Shown here: positions 9,358-18,701 of the stretch, piece after piece
Layout of the letters: every line of letters starts with the position of its first letter
How positions within the stretch are numbered: position 1 is the stretch's first letter
Source of the DNA: Clostridia bacterium
GTDB taxonomy: Bacteria; Bacillota; Clostridia; UBA1212
Length of the DNA stretch: 64,000 nt
Direction of reading: 5' to 3'
Assembly (NCBI GenBank): GCA_017444825.1
Contig: JAFSVU010000054.1
Span: 30,756 to 94,755 of the forward strand
Translations under genes and position numbers: made by a program
The notes under the pieces: model-generated
The model's input: only the letters and a program-made list of their open reading frames with translations
Told to the model about the DNA's origin: nothing
Database searches by the model: none

Positions 9358-10290
9358 TCATCCCCTCACTTTCCCGAGGTAATAGTCCTCCACGGACTGC
9401 TCGCGCATATTTATCGAAGTGATCCTGATCCTGTTTGCCACAAGTATCTCCATCACGGTGTTTACGTCAACGTCGCCGAAGATCCTGACCACCCCGTTTT
9501 CCGCACTGACCGCTCTGAAGATCCGCACCCCTGCAAGCACGGCCTGGGCGGCCTTTGCCTCCTCCTGACTCTGAAAGCCCAGCTCAACCTTGGCGGAGGC
9601 GGCCCTGTGAAGGTCGCTTACCAGTATCTCCTCCGTGAGTTGCCCCTTTGAAATGAAGCCTATCTTATTGCAGACCTTGTCCAGTTCAGAGAGTATATGG
9701 CTTGAGATAAGGAAGGTGATGCCCCTTGCGTTGAGCCTTTTTATGGTCTCCCTCATGTCGATGAATCCCTGTGGGTCGAGGCCGTTCATGGGCTCGTCAA
9801 GCAGCACGAATTCCGGGTCCTGAAGTATGACCGTGGCAATGCCGAGACGCTGCCTCATACCGAGAGAAAAGTGCCTGACTTTTTTAGAACCAATGTCATC
9901 CACGTCAAGGCCCACCTCCCGCAGAACCTCCCGCAGCTCTTCGTCGGACTTGGTTATGCCGCAAATGAAGCACTGATATTTGAGGTTCTCAACGGCGGTC
10001 ATCGATTTGTTCAGCGAAACGCTTTCCACTATCCCCGCTACCCGCCTTCTTCCGAGAGCCTTGTCCTTTTCCTCGCCAAAGAGATAGAAAGTGCCCTCGG
10101 TAGGGGCGGCAAGACCTGTGACCAGTCTTATGACCGTTGTCTTTCCCGCTCCGTTTTCTCCCACAAAACCGTAAATGTCTCCTTTTTCGATGTGCATATT
10201 CACGTCCTTAACGGCGTATTTCTTCTTGTACACCTTGGAGAGGTTTACGGTCCGGAGCACGTAATTGTCGTTAACCAATGAATTTTCCAT
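9358..10290 (-). CDS. ABC transporter ATP-binding protein (ABC-2 exporter type)
   Basis: 310 residues. Walker A is GENGAGKTT near residue 44, the signature is a divergent FSLGMRQRLG near 143, Walker B is FVLLDEPMNGLD near 160, and the H-loop lies in ISSHILSELD. The last 90 residues form a C-terminal extension common in BcrA/CcmA-like ATPases. It powers the permease encoded immediately downstream. An AAAGGA site precedes the ATG. No histidine kinase or regulator pair accompanies it, so it is not an obvious bacitracin-type resistance module. Confidence 0.88.
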   Translation of the reverse strand: MENSLVNDNYVLRTVNLSKVYKKKYAVKDVNMHIEKGDIYGFVGENGAGKTTVIRLVTGLAAPTEGTFYLFGEEKDKALGRRRVAGIVESVSLNKSMTAVENLKYQCFICGITKSDEELREVLREVGLDVDDIGSKKVRHFSLGMRQRLGIATVILQDPEFVLLDEPMNGLDPQGFIDMRETIKRLNARGITFLISSHILSELDKVCNKIGFISKGQLTEEILVSDLHRAASAKVELGFQSQEEAKAAQAVLAGVRIFRAVSAENGVVRIFGDVDVNTVMEILVANRIRITSINMREQSVEDYYLGKVRG

Positions 10291-10328
10291 AACAGTTCCT
10301 TTCGGGACCTCTTCACGATCCTGCTGGG

Positions 10329-10357
10329 ATTATACCAGAAATCAGGGCCTGTTTAAA
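10329..10357 (-). promoter_or_regulatory. Sigma-A promoter of the ABC exporter operon
   Basis: Minus strand TTTAAA, 17 bases, TATAAT, about 40 bases before the ATPase ATG. The -35 is weak but the -10 is perfect. Confidence 0.5.
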
Positions 10358-10482
10358 GCCGGATTCTTTTAATGCGCGTGCGTGTGCACGTTATAGATGG
10401 GCGAAAAAATCCGCTTTCAGAAACGGCCGATATGTGATAAAATCACTATGATTATCCGTATGCGGAGGGTGAAGTAAAAATC

Positions 10483-12624
10483 ATGAGGAAAAAAACTTCT
10501 CTTGTTTACAAATTCCTTTACAGGATGAATCTGATATGGATCAATGTCATGATGTCAGTGCTGGTGTCGGTGCTGGCTGCGTATTCGTTTATCAGGGGCG
10601 GCCAGACAGCGCTCTTTGTGATACTGCTCATATTGGTTATTTCGATGGTGGGCATCGACGTTACACTCACTCTGGTGAGGCGCCAGAGGGCCATCAAAGA
10701 GGCTGAAAATCTCGGCATCTCGGACGAAAAGGGCACCGTGTGCACCGGACTCCTTGACGCCATGCAGCTCCCCACGTTCATTGTGTCGACGGAGGGAAAG
10801 ATACTCTGGGCGAACATGGACTTTAAGGACATGTGCGACATCTTAAAGATGAAGCCTTCCCACGTGGTGGACAAGGTCTTCTCCGAAAAGGTCTACAGGA
10901 AGCTGACGCCGGACATTGACGCGCTGAACGGATCCATTGAGATCGGAAACAGAACTTACAGATATTTTGCGTCCCACGTCGCGGCGGGAGAGAGCCTTTC
11001 CCAGTCGGGCGTCTGCTGCGCAGTCTACTTCTTTGATATCACCGCCGTTGCAAGACTTAAAGAGCTGTACAAGACAAACAAGGTGGTCCTTGGCGAAATA
11101 CTCATAGACAACTACGAGGAGATCTACCAGGCCAACGGCGAGACCGTGGCGAACCAGGTGCTCATCGCGGTGAACGATATATTCGCGAAGTGGATCGAAG
11201 GAAAGAACGCGATAATCAAGGGCCTCGCCAGGGAGAGATACATCATCGTCGTTACCGAGGAGAGTCTGAAGCGCCTGGAGGAGGAGCAGTTCATAGTCCT
11301 TGAGAGCGTTAAGAAGATATCTGTGGGAAATTCGATACAGGTCACTCTCTCCATCGGTCTGTCGTCCAACAGGCTGGAGCTCACCGACGCGGCTTTCGAC
11401 GCCCTGATGAAGGATAAGACGGAGGACGATAACTACAAAAAAGCCTTCAAAGACACTCTGCCGGAGCACTTTACGACGGTGGACGAGCTCCTGAACCTCA
11501 GTCTTTCGAGAGGCGGAGACCAGGCGATAGTTAAGATCGGTAACGATAAGAGAAACAACCTTTTCTTCGGCGGCAGTGAGATAGATACCGACCGTGAGGA
11601 TATGGTGGCCGTGAGAGTTCTCGCGGGGCAGCTGAAGGACGCCATCCTGGCCTCCGGCAAGGTGCTCGTGATGGGCCACGCTTCAGCGGACCTTGACGCT
11701 CTCGGCTCAGCTCTGGCTGTGTACAGAATAGCTGTTTCACTGGGAAAGACTGCCTACGTAGTTCTCAACGGACCTAACTCCCAGATCGCTGTCATGTATT
11801 CTGCGATCATGGCTACCGGTGAATATGCGGACGTTTTCATTTCGGAGAGCGAGGCTCTCAATATACTTGACGAGAGCACGCTTACGATAGTTGTGGACAC
11901 GTTCTCCGCGAGACAGTGCGAATCGCCGGAGGTGGTGAAGAACTCCGAGAGGCTGGCGGTCATTGACCATCACAGAAGAGGCGTTGACGCCATCGAGCAT
12001 GCGGTCATAAACTACACCGACACCAGAGCTTCGTCTGCCAGCGAGCTCATAGTGGAGCTTTTGAGATATATTTTCCCCACCGAGAAGATACTGAGGAAGA
12101 TAGAGGCGGAGACTCTTTACGGAGGCATCCTCGTCGATACGAAGAACATGTTCTTTAAGACCGGAAGAAGAACCTTTGACGTGTGCTCATATCTGAGACA
12201 GCTTGGCGTCATTCCGGTGGCGGTGAGAAAATACATCCAGCCCGGCTACGAGGACTATAAAAAGATCAATGCCATCGTCGGCGGCATGAAATTCATGATA
12301 ATAAACGGAAAGGGCGTCGCCATAACCCAGTGCGAGCTTCCGAAGAACGAGGCAAACACCCTCGCTCCCATCGCGGCGGACAAGATGCTGGAGATAGCGG
12401 GCGTGGACTGCTCCTTTGTGCTGATCAGGATCGAGAACGACATGGCTATAAAGGCGAGATCCCTTGGCGAGGTAAACGTACAGCTTATCCTTGAAAATCA
12501 GGCGATCAACGGCGGAGGTCATTTCACAGCCGCTGCGGGACTTCTCAAAAACACTTCACCTGAAAAGGCGGAGTCGCTTCTGGTCAGCATACTTAAGAAC
12601 GAAGGCATAAAGAACGGCGATTGA
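10483..12624 (+). CDS. gdpP: Cyclic-di-AMP phosphodiesterase GdpP
   Basis: 713 residues in the GdpP order: two membrane helices (about 12-65), a PAS-like segment (about 85-200), a degenerate GGDEF domain (about 200-370), a DHH domain and a DHHA1 domain. The DHH metal site is visible as MGHASADLDALGSAL near 397 and VIDHHRRG near 490; DHHA1 ends in INGGGHFTAAAG near 676. The enzyme hydrolyses c-di-AMP to pApA and so affects osmolyte and wall balance. The GGDEF part carries an extra Lys/Asp/Glu-rich stretch (KDKTEDDNYKKAFKD) before LNLSLSRGGDQAIVK that I do not recall from Bacillus GdpP. The order gdpP-rplI-dnaB is the classic Firmicute arrangement. Confidence 0.93.
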   Translation: MRKKTSLVYKFLYRMNLIWINVMMSVLVSVLAAYSFIRGGQTALFVILLILVISMVGIDVTLTLVRRQRAIKEAENLGISDEKGTVCTGLLDAMQLPTFIVSTEGKILWANMDFKDMCDILKMKPSHVVDKVFSEKVYRKLTPDIDALNGSIEIGNRTYRYFASHVAAGESLSQSGVCCAVYFFDITAVARLKELYKTNKVVLGEILIDNYEEIYQANGETVANQVLIAVNDIFAKWIEGKNAIIKGLARERYIIVVTEESLKRLEEEQFIVLESVKKISVGNSIQVTLSIGLSSNRLELTDAAFDALMKDKTEDDNYKKAFKDTLPEHFTTVDELLNLSLSRGGDQAIVKIGNDKRNNLFFGGSEIDTDREDMVAVRVLAGQLKDAILASGKVLVMGHASADLDALGSALAVYRIAVSLGKTAYVVLNGPNSQIAVMYSAIMATGEYADVFISESEALNILDESTLTIVVDTFSARQCESPEVVKNSERLAVIDHHRRGVDAIEHAVINYTDTRASSASELIVELLRYIFPTEKILRKIEAETLYGGILVDTKNMFFKTGRRTFDVCSYLRQLGVIPVAVRKYIQPGYEDYKKINAIVGGMKFMIINGKGVAITQCELPKNEANTLAPIAADKMLEIAGVDCSFVLIRIENDMAIKARSLGEVNVQLILENQAINGGGHFTAAAGLLKNTSPEKAESLLVSILKNEGIKNGD

Positions 12625-12644
12625 GCCGGAAACGGAGGGTTAAA

Positions 12645-13091
12645 ATGAAACTCATACTCAAAGCAGACGTTAAAGGTTTGGGAAAGAAAGATGAAATGGT
12701 GGAGGCATCCGACGGATACGCCAGAAACTATCTGATACCGAGAGGGCTTGGCGTTGAGGCCAGCACCGCCAATATCAACCAGATGCGCGACAAGCAGAAG
12801 GCCGCAGCGAACAAGCAGCAGCGGGAGGTCGATTACGCAAACACGTTTAAGGAGAAGCTGGACGGAAAGACCGTTGAGGTGAAAGCCAAAGCGGGGGAGA
12901 ACGGAAAGCTTTTCGGAGCCATTGGCGCCAAGGACATCGCAGATGCCATCGAGGCTCAGTTCGGCCTTGAGATCGATAAGAAAAAGATAGTGCTTGACGA
13001 GCCCATCAAGGCTACCGGTGCGAAAGAGGTCACCATAAAGCTTTTCCAGGGCATCAATGCGAAGGTGAGTGTTGACGTAAAAGGAAACTGA
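12645..13091 (+). CDS. rplI: 50S ribosomal protein L9
   Basis: 148 residues from the ATG at 12645, which has GGAGGG six bases upstream. Longer frames reaching back into gdpP are not needed. The N-terminal RNA-binding half is typical (MKLILKADVKGLGKKDEMVE, DGYARNYLIPRGLG), the central helix is rich in Lys and Gln, and the C-terminal half (GKLFGAIGAKDIADAI) binds 23S rRNA. It follows gdpP by 20 bases and precedes dnaB, as in Bacillus. Confidence 0.97.
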   Translation: MKLILKADVKGLGKKDEMVEASDGYARNYLIPRGLGVEASTANINQMRDKQKAAANKQQREVDYANTFKEKLDGKTVEVKAKAGENGKLFGAIGAKDIADAIEAQFGLEIDKKKIVLDEPIKATGAKEVTIKLFQGINAKVSVDVKGN

Positions 13092-13163
13092 AGGGTTTCG
13101 GAGCAGGCCCCGGAAGGCGCGGGCCGGATAAAGGTTTTTTCATGAGAAGGCGAGGGTAATCGA

Positions 13164-14495
13164 ATGCCTGATAACGGAAATATGACAATACCTCAGGCCA
13201 TAGAGTCGGAGAACGCTTTGCTGGGAGCCATGCTCACGGAGAGCGGCGTCGTAATGGACATTATCGACGAGGTCAAAGCGGATGATTTTTACAACGACAG
13301 TAACAGGACCGTGTTTGAGGCGTGTCTTAAGCTTTTCAACGAGGGCGTAAAAGTCGATCTGCTGACCGTCATGGAAAAACTCGACAAGGCAGGCGTCCTG
13401 GACAAGATAGGCGGCATGGGATATCTCACGTCTCTTGCGGGGGGCTCTTTCCTTGTGGCCAATGCCGTCACGTATGCACAGATGATCGCCGAAAAGGCCA
13501 CCATGAGGCGCCTGATCACAGCGGGAAGAAGCATTGTCGATGCGGCATACAAGGGAGACAAGGGTCTCGAGGGCACTGTTGAATTTGCCGAAAACACCAT
13601 ATTGAAGGTGACCCAGAGCACCAACACCAAGGGGTATGCGATACTGGCGGACGTGAACCAGGACGTGTTCATGGAGCTTGAACAGAACGTGGGAAAGAGC
13701 GGAATGACGGGCATCCCCACAGGCTTTTACGACCTTGACCGGGCACTTGCCGGTATGAAGAAGGCGGATATGATCGTGGTCGGTGCGAGACCGGGTATGG
13801 GAAAGACTGCTTTCATGCTCGACATCGCAAGATACGTCGGTTTTAAGAAAAAGCTGCCGGTGGCCATATTCAACCTGGAAATGACCAAGGAACAGCTGGC
13901 GCTCCGTATGCTTAGCGCCCAGGCGGACGTGGAGAGCGAAAAGCTCAAGAAAGCGACTCTCAGCCCCAACGACTGGAATGCCCTTGCTGAGGCTGTAGCG
14001 GAGTCAAGAGACGTGCCGATATACATCGACGACACCACGGATGCAAGCATCCAGAGCATCAGGGCAAAGTGCCGTAAGATGAAGCTGGAAAACGATATAA
14101 AGCTTATCATCATCGACTACATGCAGCTCATGACTTCCGCCGGAAGGCGTGGCGACAGCAACCGTGTGGTGGAGGTCTCGGACATCTCCAGGCAGATAAA
14201 GATGATGGCCCGCGAGCTGGAGGTACCAATCATAGTGGGCTCGCAGCTCAACCGTGAAGTCGACAAGAGGGACGACAACAGGCCCAAGATGAGCGATCTC
14301 AGAGAGTCCGGCGGTATCGAGCAGGACGCCGATGTGGTGCTTTTCCTCTACAGGGAGGAGGTCTACAACAAAGAGACCAAGCAGCAGCACATAGCTGAGG
14401 TCATTATAGGTAAGCAGAGAAACGGTATGACCACCACCTGCAGACTGTATTTCGACCAGGACCACGTGACTTTCAAAAATCTGTCGAAAAAATAG
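13164..14495 (+). CDS. dnaB: Replicative DNA helicase DnaB
   Basis: 443 residues, normal length. The N-terminal primase-interaction domain (about 8-110) begins IPQAIESENALLGAML. The RecA-like helicase domain has Walker A GARPGMGKT near 208, the DnaB motif around LEMTKEQLALRML, Walker B LIIIDYMQLM near 311, and an arginine finger region DLRESGGIEQDADV. It forms the hexameric helicase at the replication fork. A GAGGGTAA site precedes the ATG. No intein or insertion is seen. Confidence 0.97.
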   Translation: MPDNGNMTIPQAIESENALLGAMLTESGVVMDIIDEVKADDFYNDSNRTVFEACLKLFNEGVKVDLLTVMEKLDKAGVLDKIGGMGYLTSLAGGSFLVANAVTYAQMIAEKATMRRLITAGRSIVDAAYKGDKGLEGTVEFAENTILKVTQSTNTKGYAILADVNQDVFMELEQNVGKSGMTGIPTGFYDLDRALAGMKKADMIVVGARPGMGKTAFMLDIARYVGFKKKLPVAIFNLEMTKEQLALRMLSAQADVESEKLKKATLSPNDWNALAEAVAESRDVPIYIDDTTDASIQSIRAKCRKMKLENDIKLIIIDYMQLMTSAGRRGDSNRVVEVSDISRQIKMMARELEVPIIVGSQLNREVDKRDDNRPKMSDLRESGGIEQDADVVLFLYREEVYNKETKQQHIAEVIIGKQRNGMTTTCRLYFDQDHVTFKNLSKK

Positions 14496-14537
14496 GTGGA
14501 TGGCATTGGTTTCATCAAGAGCTGCCGGAAGGGTGTT

Positions 14538-16022
14538 ATGTCTGATCTTCTGAAAATTTACGACAAATTCAAAGAAATTACAGAGAAAAGGGAACTGATC
14601 TTGGAAGGCGATGCGGTGCTTGCGGCCGTTTCCGGAGGCAGAGATTCGACGGCCCTTCTTTTGCTTCTTTCACGCCTTGTGTCCGAAAAAACCAATGTGA
14701 CCCTCGCGATGTTCCACTACAACCACTGTCTCAGGGGGGCGGAGTCTGACGGGGACGCGAGATTTGCCGAAGAACTGGCCCGAAAGCTCGGTATAGAGTG
14801 CTTCTCGGAAAGAGGGGACGTGGCCGGGTACGCCGCAAAGAACAGGCTGTCCATAGAGACCGCCGCCCGCGACATGAGATACGGGGCCCTGAGAAAATGT
14901 GCGGAGAGGATCAAAAAGGATACCGGGCGGAACGTCAAAATAGCCGTTGCCCACACCGCCGAGGACAGGGCGGAGACGGTATTCCTCAACATCGCAAGAG
15001 GCACCTCCGTCGACGGTCTTGAGGGAATAAAATACATAAGCGGCGATATAATAAGGCCCCTTCTTGACTTCACAAAGGAAGACGTGGAGACCGTGTGCCG
15101 GGAGCTTGGCACCGGGTACAGGACCGACTCCACCAATTTTGAGAGGATCGGAAAGCGAAACATGGTCAGGCTGGACGTTTTTCCGATGATCAACGAAAAA
15201 ATGGGCTGTGACATCACGGAGAGGCTCCTTTCGCTCTCAAAGCTTGCGGCGGAGGACGGGGATTATCTTTCCGGGGCCGCAGACGAGGCGTTTAAAGAAT
15301 GCGCGACTCTTTCCGGAAACGGGGACGTGGTTCTGAGACCTGAAAGCATTGAAAAGCTTCATCCCGCTCTAAGGTCCAGGGTCGTGAGAAAAGCGATATC
15401 ATTGGCGTCGGATGAAAAGGGCTTCAGACCCTACAAGGACTGTGTGTCGCTCGGAAGCGACACCGTGGCCAGAACATTGAACTTTATAAAAGGCGGCAGG
15501 GGGAGTCTGGAGCTGGGAAAAAACGTCTACTGCACAGGCTCTGCCGGGAAATACAGGATAACCGCCGGAGTTAAAGACCGCGGGACGGGGGAACCAATTG
15601 TCATCGACGGGCGCCTTCTGACCGGGGGCGGCACGGCCCGGGGCAGCGGAACGCTCAAGATCGTGATCGATACCCTGACCGGTGATGATATCGGAAAAGC
15701 CGTCAAAGAGGCGGCGGACTCCGGGGAAAAACAGACGGTATTTGACCTTGACAGGCTCCTCGGACTGATCACTGACGGGGAGAGCCTTGTCGTAAGAGCT
15801 CCCGCAGAGGGGGACAGAATAAGACCTTTCGGTGCAGGCGGGGGAAAACCCCTGGGAAAATTTCTCACTGACAGAAAAATTCAAGCTGCGGAGAGGTATA
15901 ATATCAAAGTGCTGGCGCTGGGAAAGAATGCGCTTCATGTTTTCGGCGTGAGGAGATCCGATGCGGCGCCTGTTACCGGAAGCACGGAGAGATGCGTGCG
16001 GATGAAACTCATAGAAGAATAG
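14538..16022 (+). CDS. tilS: tRNA(Ile)-lysidine synthase TilS
   Basis: 494 residues from the ATG at 14538, which follows GGAAGGG by four bases; an in-frame GTG at 14496 touching the dnaB stop has no such site. The PP-loop SGGRDS lies near residue 30. The N-terminal domain includes FHYNHCLRG and AHTAEDRAETVFLN, the adenylation and tRNA contacts of TilS. The C-terminal domain (RIRPFGAGGGKPLGKFLTD) is the TilS_C fold. It converts the wobble C34 of tRNA-Ile(CAU) to lysidine so that AUA is read; AUA codons are common in this window, consistent with an essential gene. Confidence 0.94.
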   Translation: MSDLLKIYDKFKEITEKRELILEGDAVLAAVSGGRDSTALLLLLSRLVSEKTNVTLAMFHYNHCLRGAESDGDARFAEELARKLGIECFSERGDVAGYAAKNRLSIETAARDMRYGALRKCAERIKKDTGRNVKIAVAHTAEDRAETVFLNIARGTSVDGLEGIKYISGDIIRPLLDFTKEDVETVCRELGTGYRTDSTNFERIGKRNMVRLDVFPMINEKMGCDITERLLSLSKLAAEDGDYLSGAADEAFKECATLSGNGDVVLRPESIEKLHPALRSRVVRKAISLASDEKGFRPYKDCVSLGSDTVARTLNFIKGGRGSLELGKNVYCTGSAGKYRITAGVKDRGTGEPIVIDGRLLTGGGTARGSGTLKIVIDTLTGDDIGKAVKEAADSGEKQTVFDLDRLLGLITDGESLVVRAPAEGDRIRPFGAGGGKPLGKFLTDRKIQAAERYNIKVLALGKNALHVFGVRRSDAAPVTGSTERCVRMKLIEE

Positions 16023-16032
16023 GAGCATGGAA

Positions 16033-16557
16033 ATGTACGAAAAATGCGAAGAAGTCCTTATAAGCAGAGAGAGTCTTAACGAGAGAGTCGCTCAGCTCGG
16101 CGAACAGATCACAAAGGATTACGAGGGAAAAGAACTGATAGTCATTGGCGTTCTCAGGGGATCGTTTATATTTCTGGCGGATCTGGTCAGGGCCATCAAG
16201 ATGCCTCTCAGCCTCGACTTTATGATCGCGAAAAGCTACGTTGGCACGGAGACGACGGGCGAGGTCAGGATCCTTAAGGACGTGGATGTAAAGATTGCCG
16301 GAAAGCACGTGCTCATAGTAGAGGACATCGTTGATTCCGGATTCACGCTTTCCAAGCTTGTGGGCCACTTCGAGGGCAGAAATGCGGCCAGCGTAAAGAT
16401 ATGCACCGCTCTCAACAAGCCTTCCAGAAGGGTCGTAAAGGATCTGAAGGTGGATTACGTTGGTTTTGACGTTCCGGACGCCTTTGTGGTAGGCTACGGT
16501 CTGGACTTCAACGACATGATGAGAAATTTCCCGGAGATCAGGATATACAAGCCCTGA
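16033..16557 (+). CDS. hpt: Hypoxanthine phosphoribosyltransferase
   Basis: 174 residues from the ATG at 16033, seven bases after AGGAG. An ATG at 16027 lies only one base from that site and is less likely. The PRPP-binding loop is VEDIVDSGFTL near residue 97-107, and the flexible-loop and base-binding regions (LRGSFIFLADL, AKSYVGTET, YVGFDVPDAFVVGYGLDFN) match the HGPRT family. It salvages hypoxanthine or guanine to the nucleotide. The tilS-hpt-ftsH order is conserved in Firmicutes. Confidence 0.95.
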   Translation: MYEKCEEVLISRESLNERVAQLGEQITKDYEGKELIVIGVLRGSFIFLADLVRAIKMPLSLDFMIAKSYVGTETTGEVRILKDVDVKIAGKHVLIVEDIVDSGFTLSKLVGHFEGRNAASVKICTALNKPSRRVVKDLKVDYVGFDVPDAFVVGYGLDFNDMMRNFPEIRIYKP

Positions 16558-16633
16558 TGCCATTGGTTAATATATAAATTCCCGGGGGCTGCGGTCAAAA
16601 AGGCACCTGCCGGAGATCTGGAGGACAAACAGA

Positions 16634-18613
16634 TTGAAAAACGCGACTAAAAGTGTTTCATTTTACATAATTCTGATAGCCGTGATCGTACTTCTTGTTA
16701 TGGCGATAAGCAGCTTTATTCCGCTGCCGAGAATGCAGTACGGCGAGTTTATCGCACAGCTCAAGGCCGGTAAGATAGATACGGCGACACTCAAGGAGAA
16801 CGAATGCGTCGTTACGCTCACCGAGGACGTGGACGTGCAAAGGGCCGGAAAAACGGTCACCCTGAAGAAGGGTACGAAGTACGGTGTGGACGTGGTTGCG
16901 CCGGGAGATTTCCAGCGTTTTATGACGGAGGCACTGGAAAATCCGGAGGAATATCCTGCGGGGTTCAAGTTTGACGAGACCCTGAGCCATATACCTGCCT
17001 GGGTGGAATACGTGCCGATGATAGCCATGATCGCCGTGATGTGCATATTCATGTTCATCATTATCGGCCAGAACAACGGAAATTCCAAGATAATGACCTT
17101 TGCAAGGAGCAGGGCGAGACTCTACACCGACAGTAAGATCAAATTCGAGGACGTTGCCGGTGCTGAGGAGGAGAGGGAAGAGCTCGAGGAGATCGTGGAC
17201 TTTCTCAAATACCCCAAGAAATATTTCGCTCTCGGAGCCAGAATACCGAAGGGCGTTCTCATGGTGGGCCCCCCCGGAACGGGTAAGACGTATCTTGCCA
17301 AGGCCGTGGCAGGAGAGGCCAAGGTGCCTTTCTTCTCCATCAGCGGTTCGGACTTCGTTGAAATGTACGTGGGTGTCGGTGCCGCGAGAGTGAGAGACAT
17401 GTTCGAGCAGGCGAAGAAAAACTCTCCCTGCATCATTTTCATTGATGAGATAGATGCCGTGGGACGTCACAGAGGCGCGGGCCTTGGCGGCGGACACGAC
17501 GAGAGAGAACAGACGCTGAACCAGATACTTGTGGAGATGGACGGCTTTGAAATGAATACGGGCATCGTGATACTTGCGGCCACCAACAGACCCGACATAC
17601 TCGACCCCGCTCTCACAAGACCGGGCCGTTTCGACAGGAAGATCGTGGTGAACTACCCTGATATCTCCGCCAGAGAAAAGATCCTGGCCATCCACTCGAA
17701 GAACAAGAAGGTGGATCCGGAGGTCAGCTTTAAGGATGCCGCAAGAAACACAGCGGGATTTACCGCCGCAGATCTTGAGAACCTTATGAACGAGGCGGCG
17801 CTGCTGGCCGCAAGAAGAGGCGCTCCCGCGATCACGACGGAGCACATGAAGGAGGCCATCTTCAGAGTCTTAGTGGGCCCCGAAAAGCGCAGCCACGTGA
17901 TGACAGACAACGAAAAGAAGCTCACCGCTTATCACGAAGCCGGACACGCCATCGTGATAAAGAGACTTTCCACCACCAGCAAGGTGGACCGGGTCTCCAT
18001 CATTCCCGCCGGCTCCGCAGGCGGATACACTGCCCACAGACCTGACGAGGACATCTCGTATTACACGTCGAAGCAGCTCTTCGAGACCATCGTGGTGGCT
18101 CTTGGCGGAAAGGCAGCTGAGGAGATCATTTTCGGCGACGTCAGCACAGGTGCGTCTTCAGACCTTCAGAGCGCAAATTCCACTGCCATGAAGATGGTGA
18201 CCAAGTACGGTATGAGCGAAGCTCTCGGCAATATGATCATGGACACCGGCAGGGAGGAAGTATTCCTGGGAAGAGACTACGGCCACACAAGAACAGCCAG
18301 CGAGGAGCTCTCGTCGACTGTGGACAGAGAAGTAAAGAAGATCATCGACAAGGCCTACGAGACCGCCAAGAAGATTCTCACCGATAATATGGACAAGCTG
18401 GAGCTTCTCGCCAAGACGCTTCTGGAAAAAGAGCGCATCGAAAAGGAAGAGTTTGACATGCTGATGGACGGCGCAGCTCCGGAGAATACTGAAGAGACAG
18501 TGTCCGGCGAAACCGCGGAAGAGACCGCCACCGTTGAAACGACCGAAGAGACCGCTGCAGGCGAAAAGTCCGAAGAGGCCGCTCCCGTTGAAACGACAGA
18601 CGAAAATTCGTAA
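16634..18613 (+). CDS. ftsH: ATP-dependent zinc metalloprotease FtsH
   Basis: 659 residues starting at a TTG codon; GGAGG is nine bases upstream and no ATG is better placed. Two membrane helices (about 10-30 and 115-137) flank an extracytoplasmic domain. The AAA+ module has Walker A GPPGTGKT near 212, Walker [12 protein letters not shown] near 267, and the second region of homology [19 protein letters not shown]. The zinc site is HEAGH near 434, with the third ligand expected near the ASSDLQSA segment. It forms the membrane hexamer that degrades membrane and regulatory proteins. The last 40 residues are an acidic Thr/Glu tail made of a tandem duplication. Confidence 0.97.
   Translation: MKNATKSVSFYIILIAVIVLLVMAISSFIPLPRMQYGEFIAQLKAGKIDTATLKENECVVTLTEDVDVQRAGKTVTLKKGTKYGVDVVAPGDFQRFMTEALENPEEYPAGFKFDETLSHIPAWVEYVPMIAMIAVMCIFMFIIIGQNNGNSKIMTFARSRARLYTDSKIKFEDVAGAEEEREELEEIVDFLKYPKKYFALGARIPKGVLMVGPPGTGKTYLAKAVAGEAKVPFFSISGSDFVEMYVGVGAARVRDMFEQAKKNSPCIIFIDEIDAVGRHRGAGLGGGHDEREQTLNQILVEMDGFEMNTGIVILAATNRPDILDPALTRPGRFDRKIVVNYPDISAREKILAIHSKNKKVDPEVSFKDAARNTAGFTAADLENLMNEAALLAARRGAPAITTEHMKEAIFRVLVGPEKRSHVMTDNEKKLTAYHEAGHAIVIKRLSTTSKVDRVSIIPAGSAGGYTAHRPDEDISYYTSKQLFETIVVALGGKAAEEIIFGDVSTGASSDLQSANSTAMKMVTKYGMSEALGNMIMDTGREEVFLGRDYGHTRTASEELSSTVDREVKKIIDKAYETAKKILTDNMDKLELLAKTLLEKERIEKEEFDMLMDGAAPENTEETVSGETAEETATVETTEETAAGEKSEEAAPVETTDENS
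18506..18613 (+). repeat. Two-copy 54-bp imperfect tandem repeat at the ftsH 3' end
   Basis: Units begin at 18506 and 18560, and each encodes about 18 residues: [18 protein letters not shown] and then [17 protein letters not shown]. The copies share GGCGAAA at the start and CCCGTTGAAACGAC or a close variant in the middle. The tail is outside the protease domain and probably disordered. Confidence 0.7.
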
Positions 18614-18640
18614 TGAAACGATAATGACTTAAAAAGTGAT

Positions 18641-18680
18641 GCGGATCAAAGCGCTGCCTAAAGACAGGTCTTGGATCCGC
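18641..18680 (+). other. Inverted repeat in the recD2 leader
   Basis: GCGGATC at 18641-18647 is complementary to GATCCGC at 18674-18680, extended by AA/TT across a one-base bulge, with a CCT/AGG inner pair. No T-run follows, so it does not look like a terminator. It lies between the ftsH stop and the preferred recD2 ATG. Confidence 0.5.
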
Positions 18681-18701
18681 ATTGCTTGTAATTCTGATCT
18701 C

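Noticed and set aside
10415..10443. Promoter TTTCAG-17-TAAAAT for gdpP
   Set aside because: The -35 matches consensus at only two positions; too weak to list.
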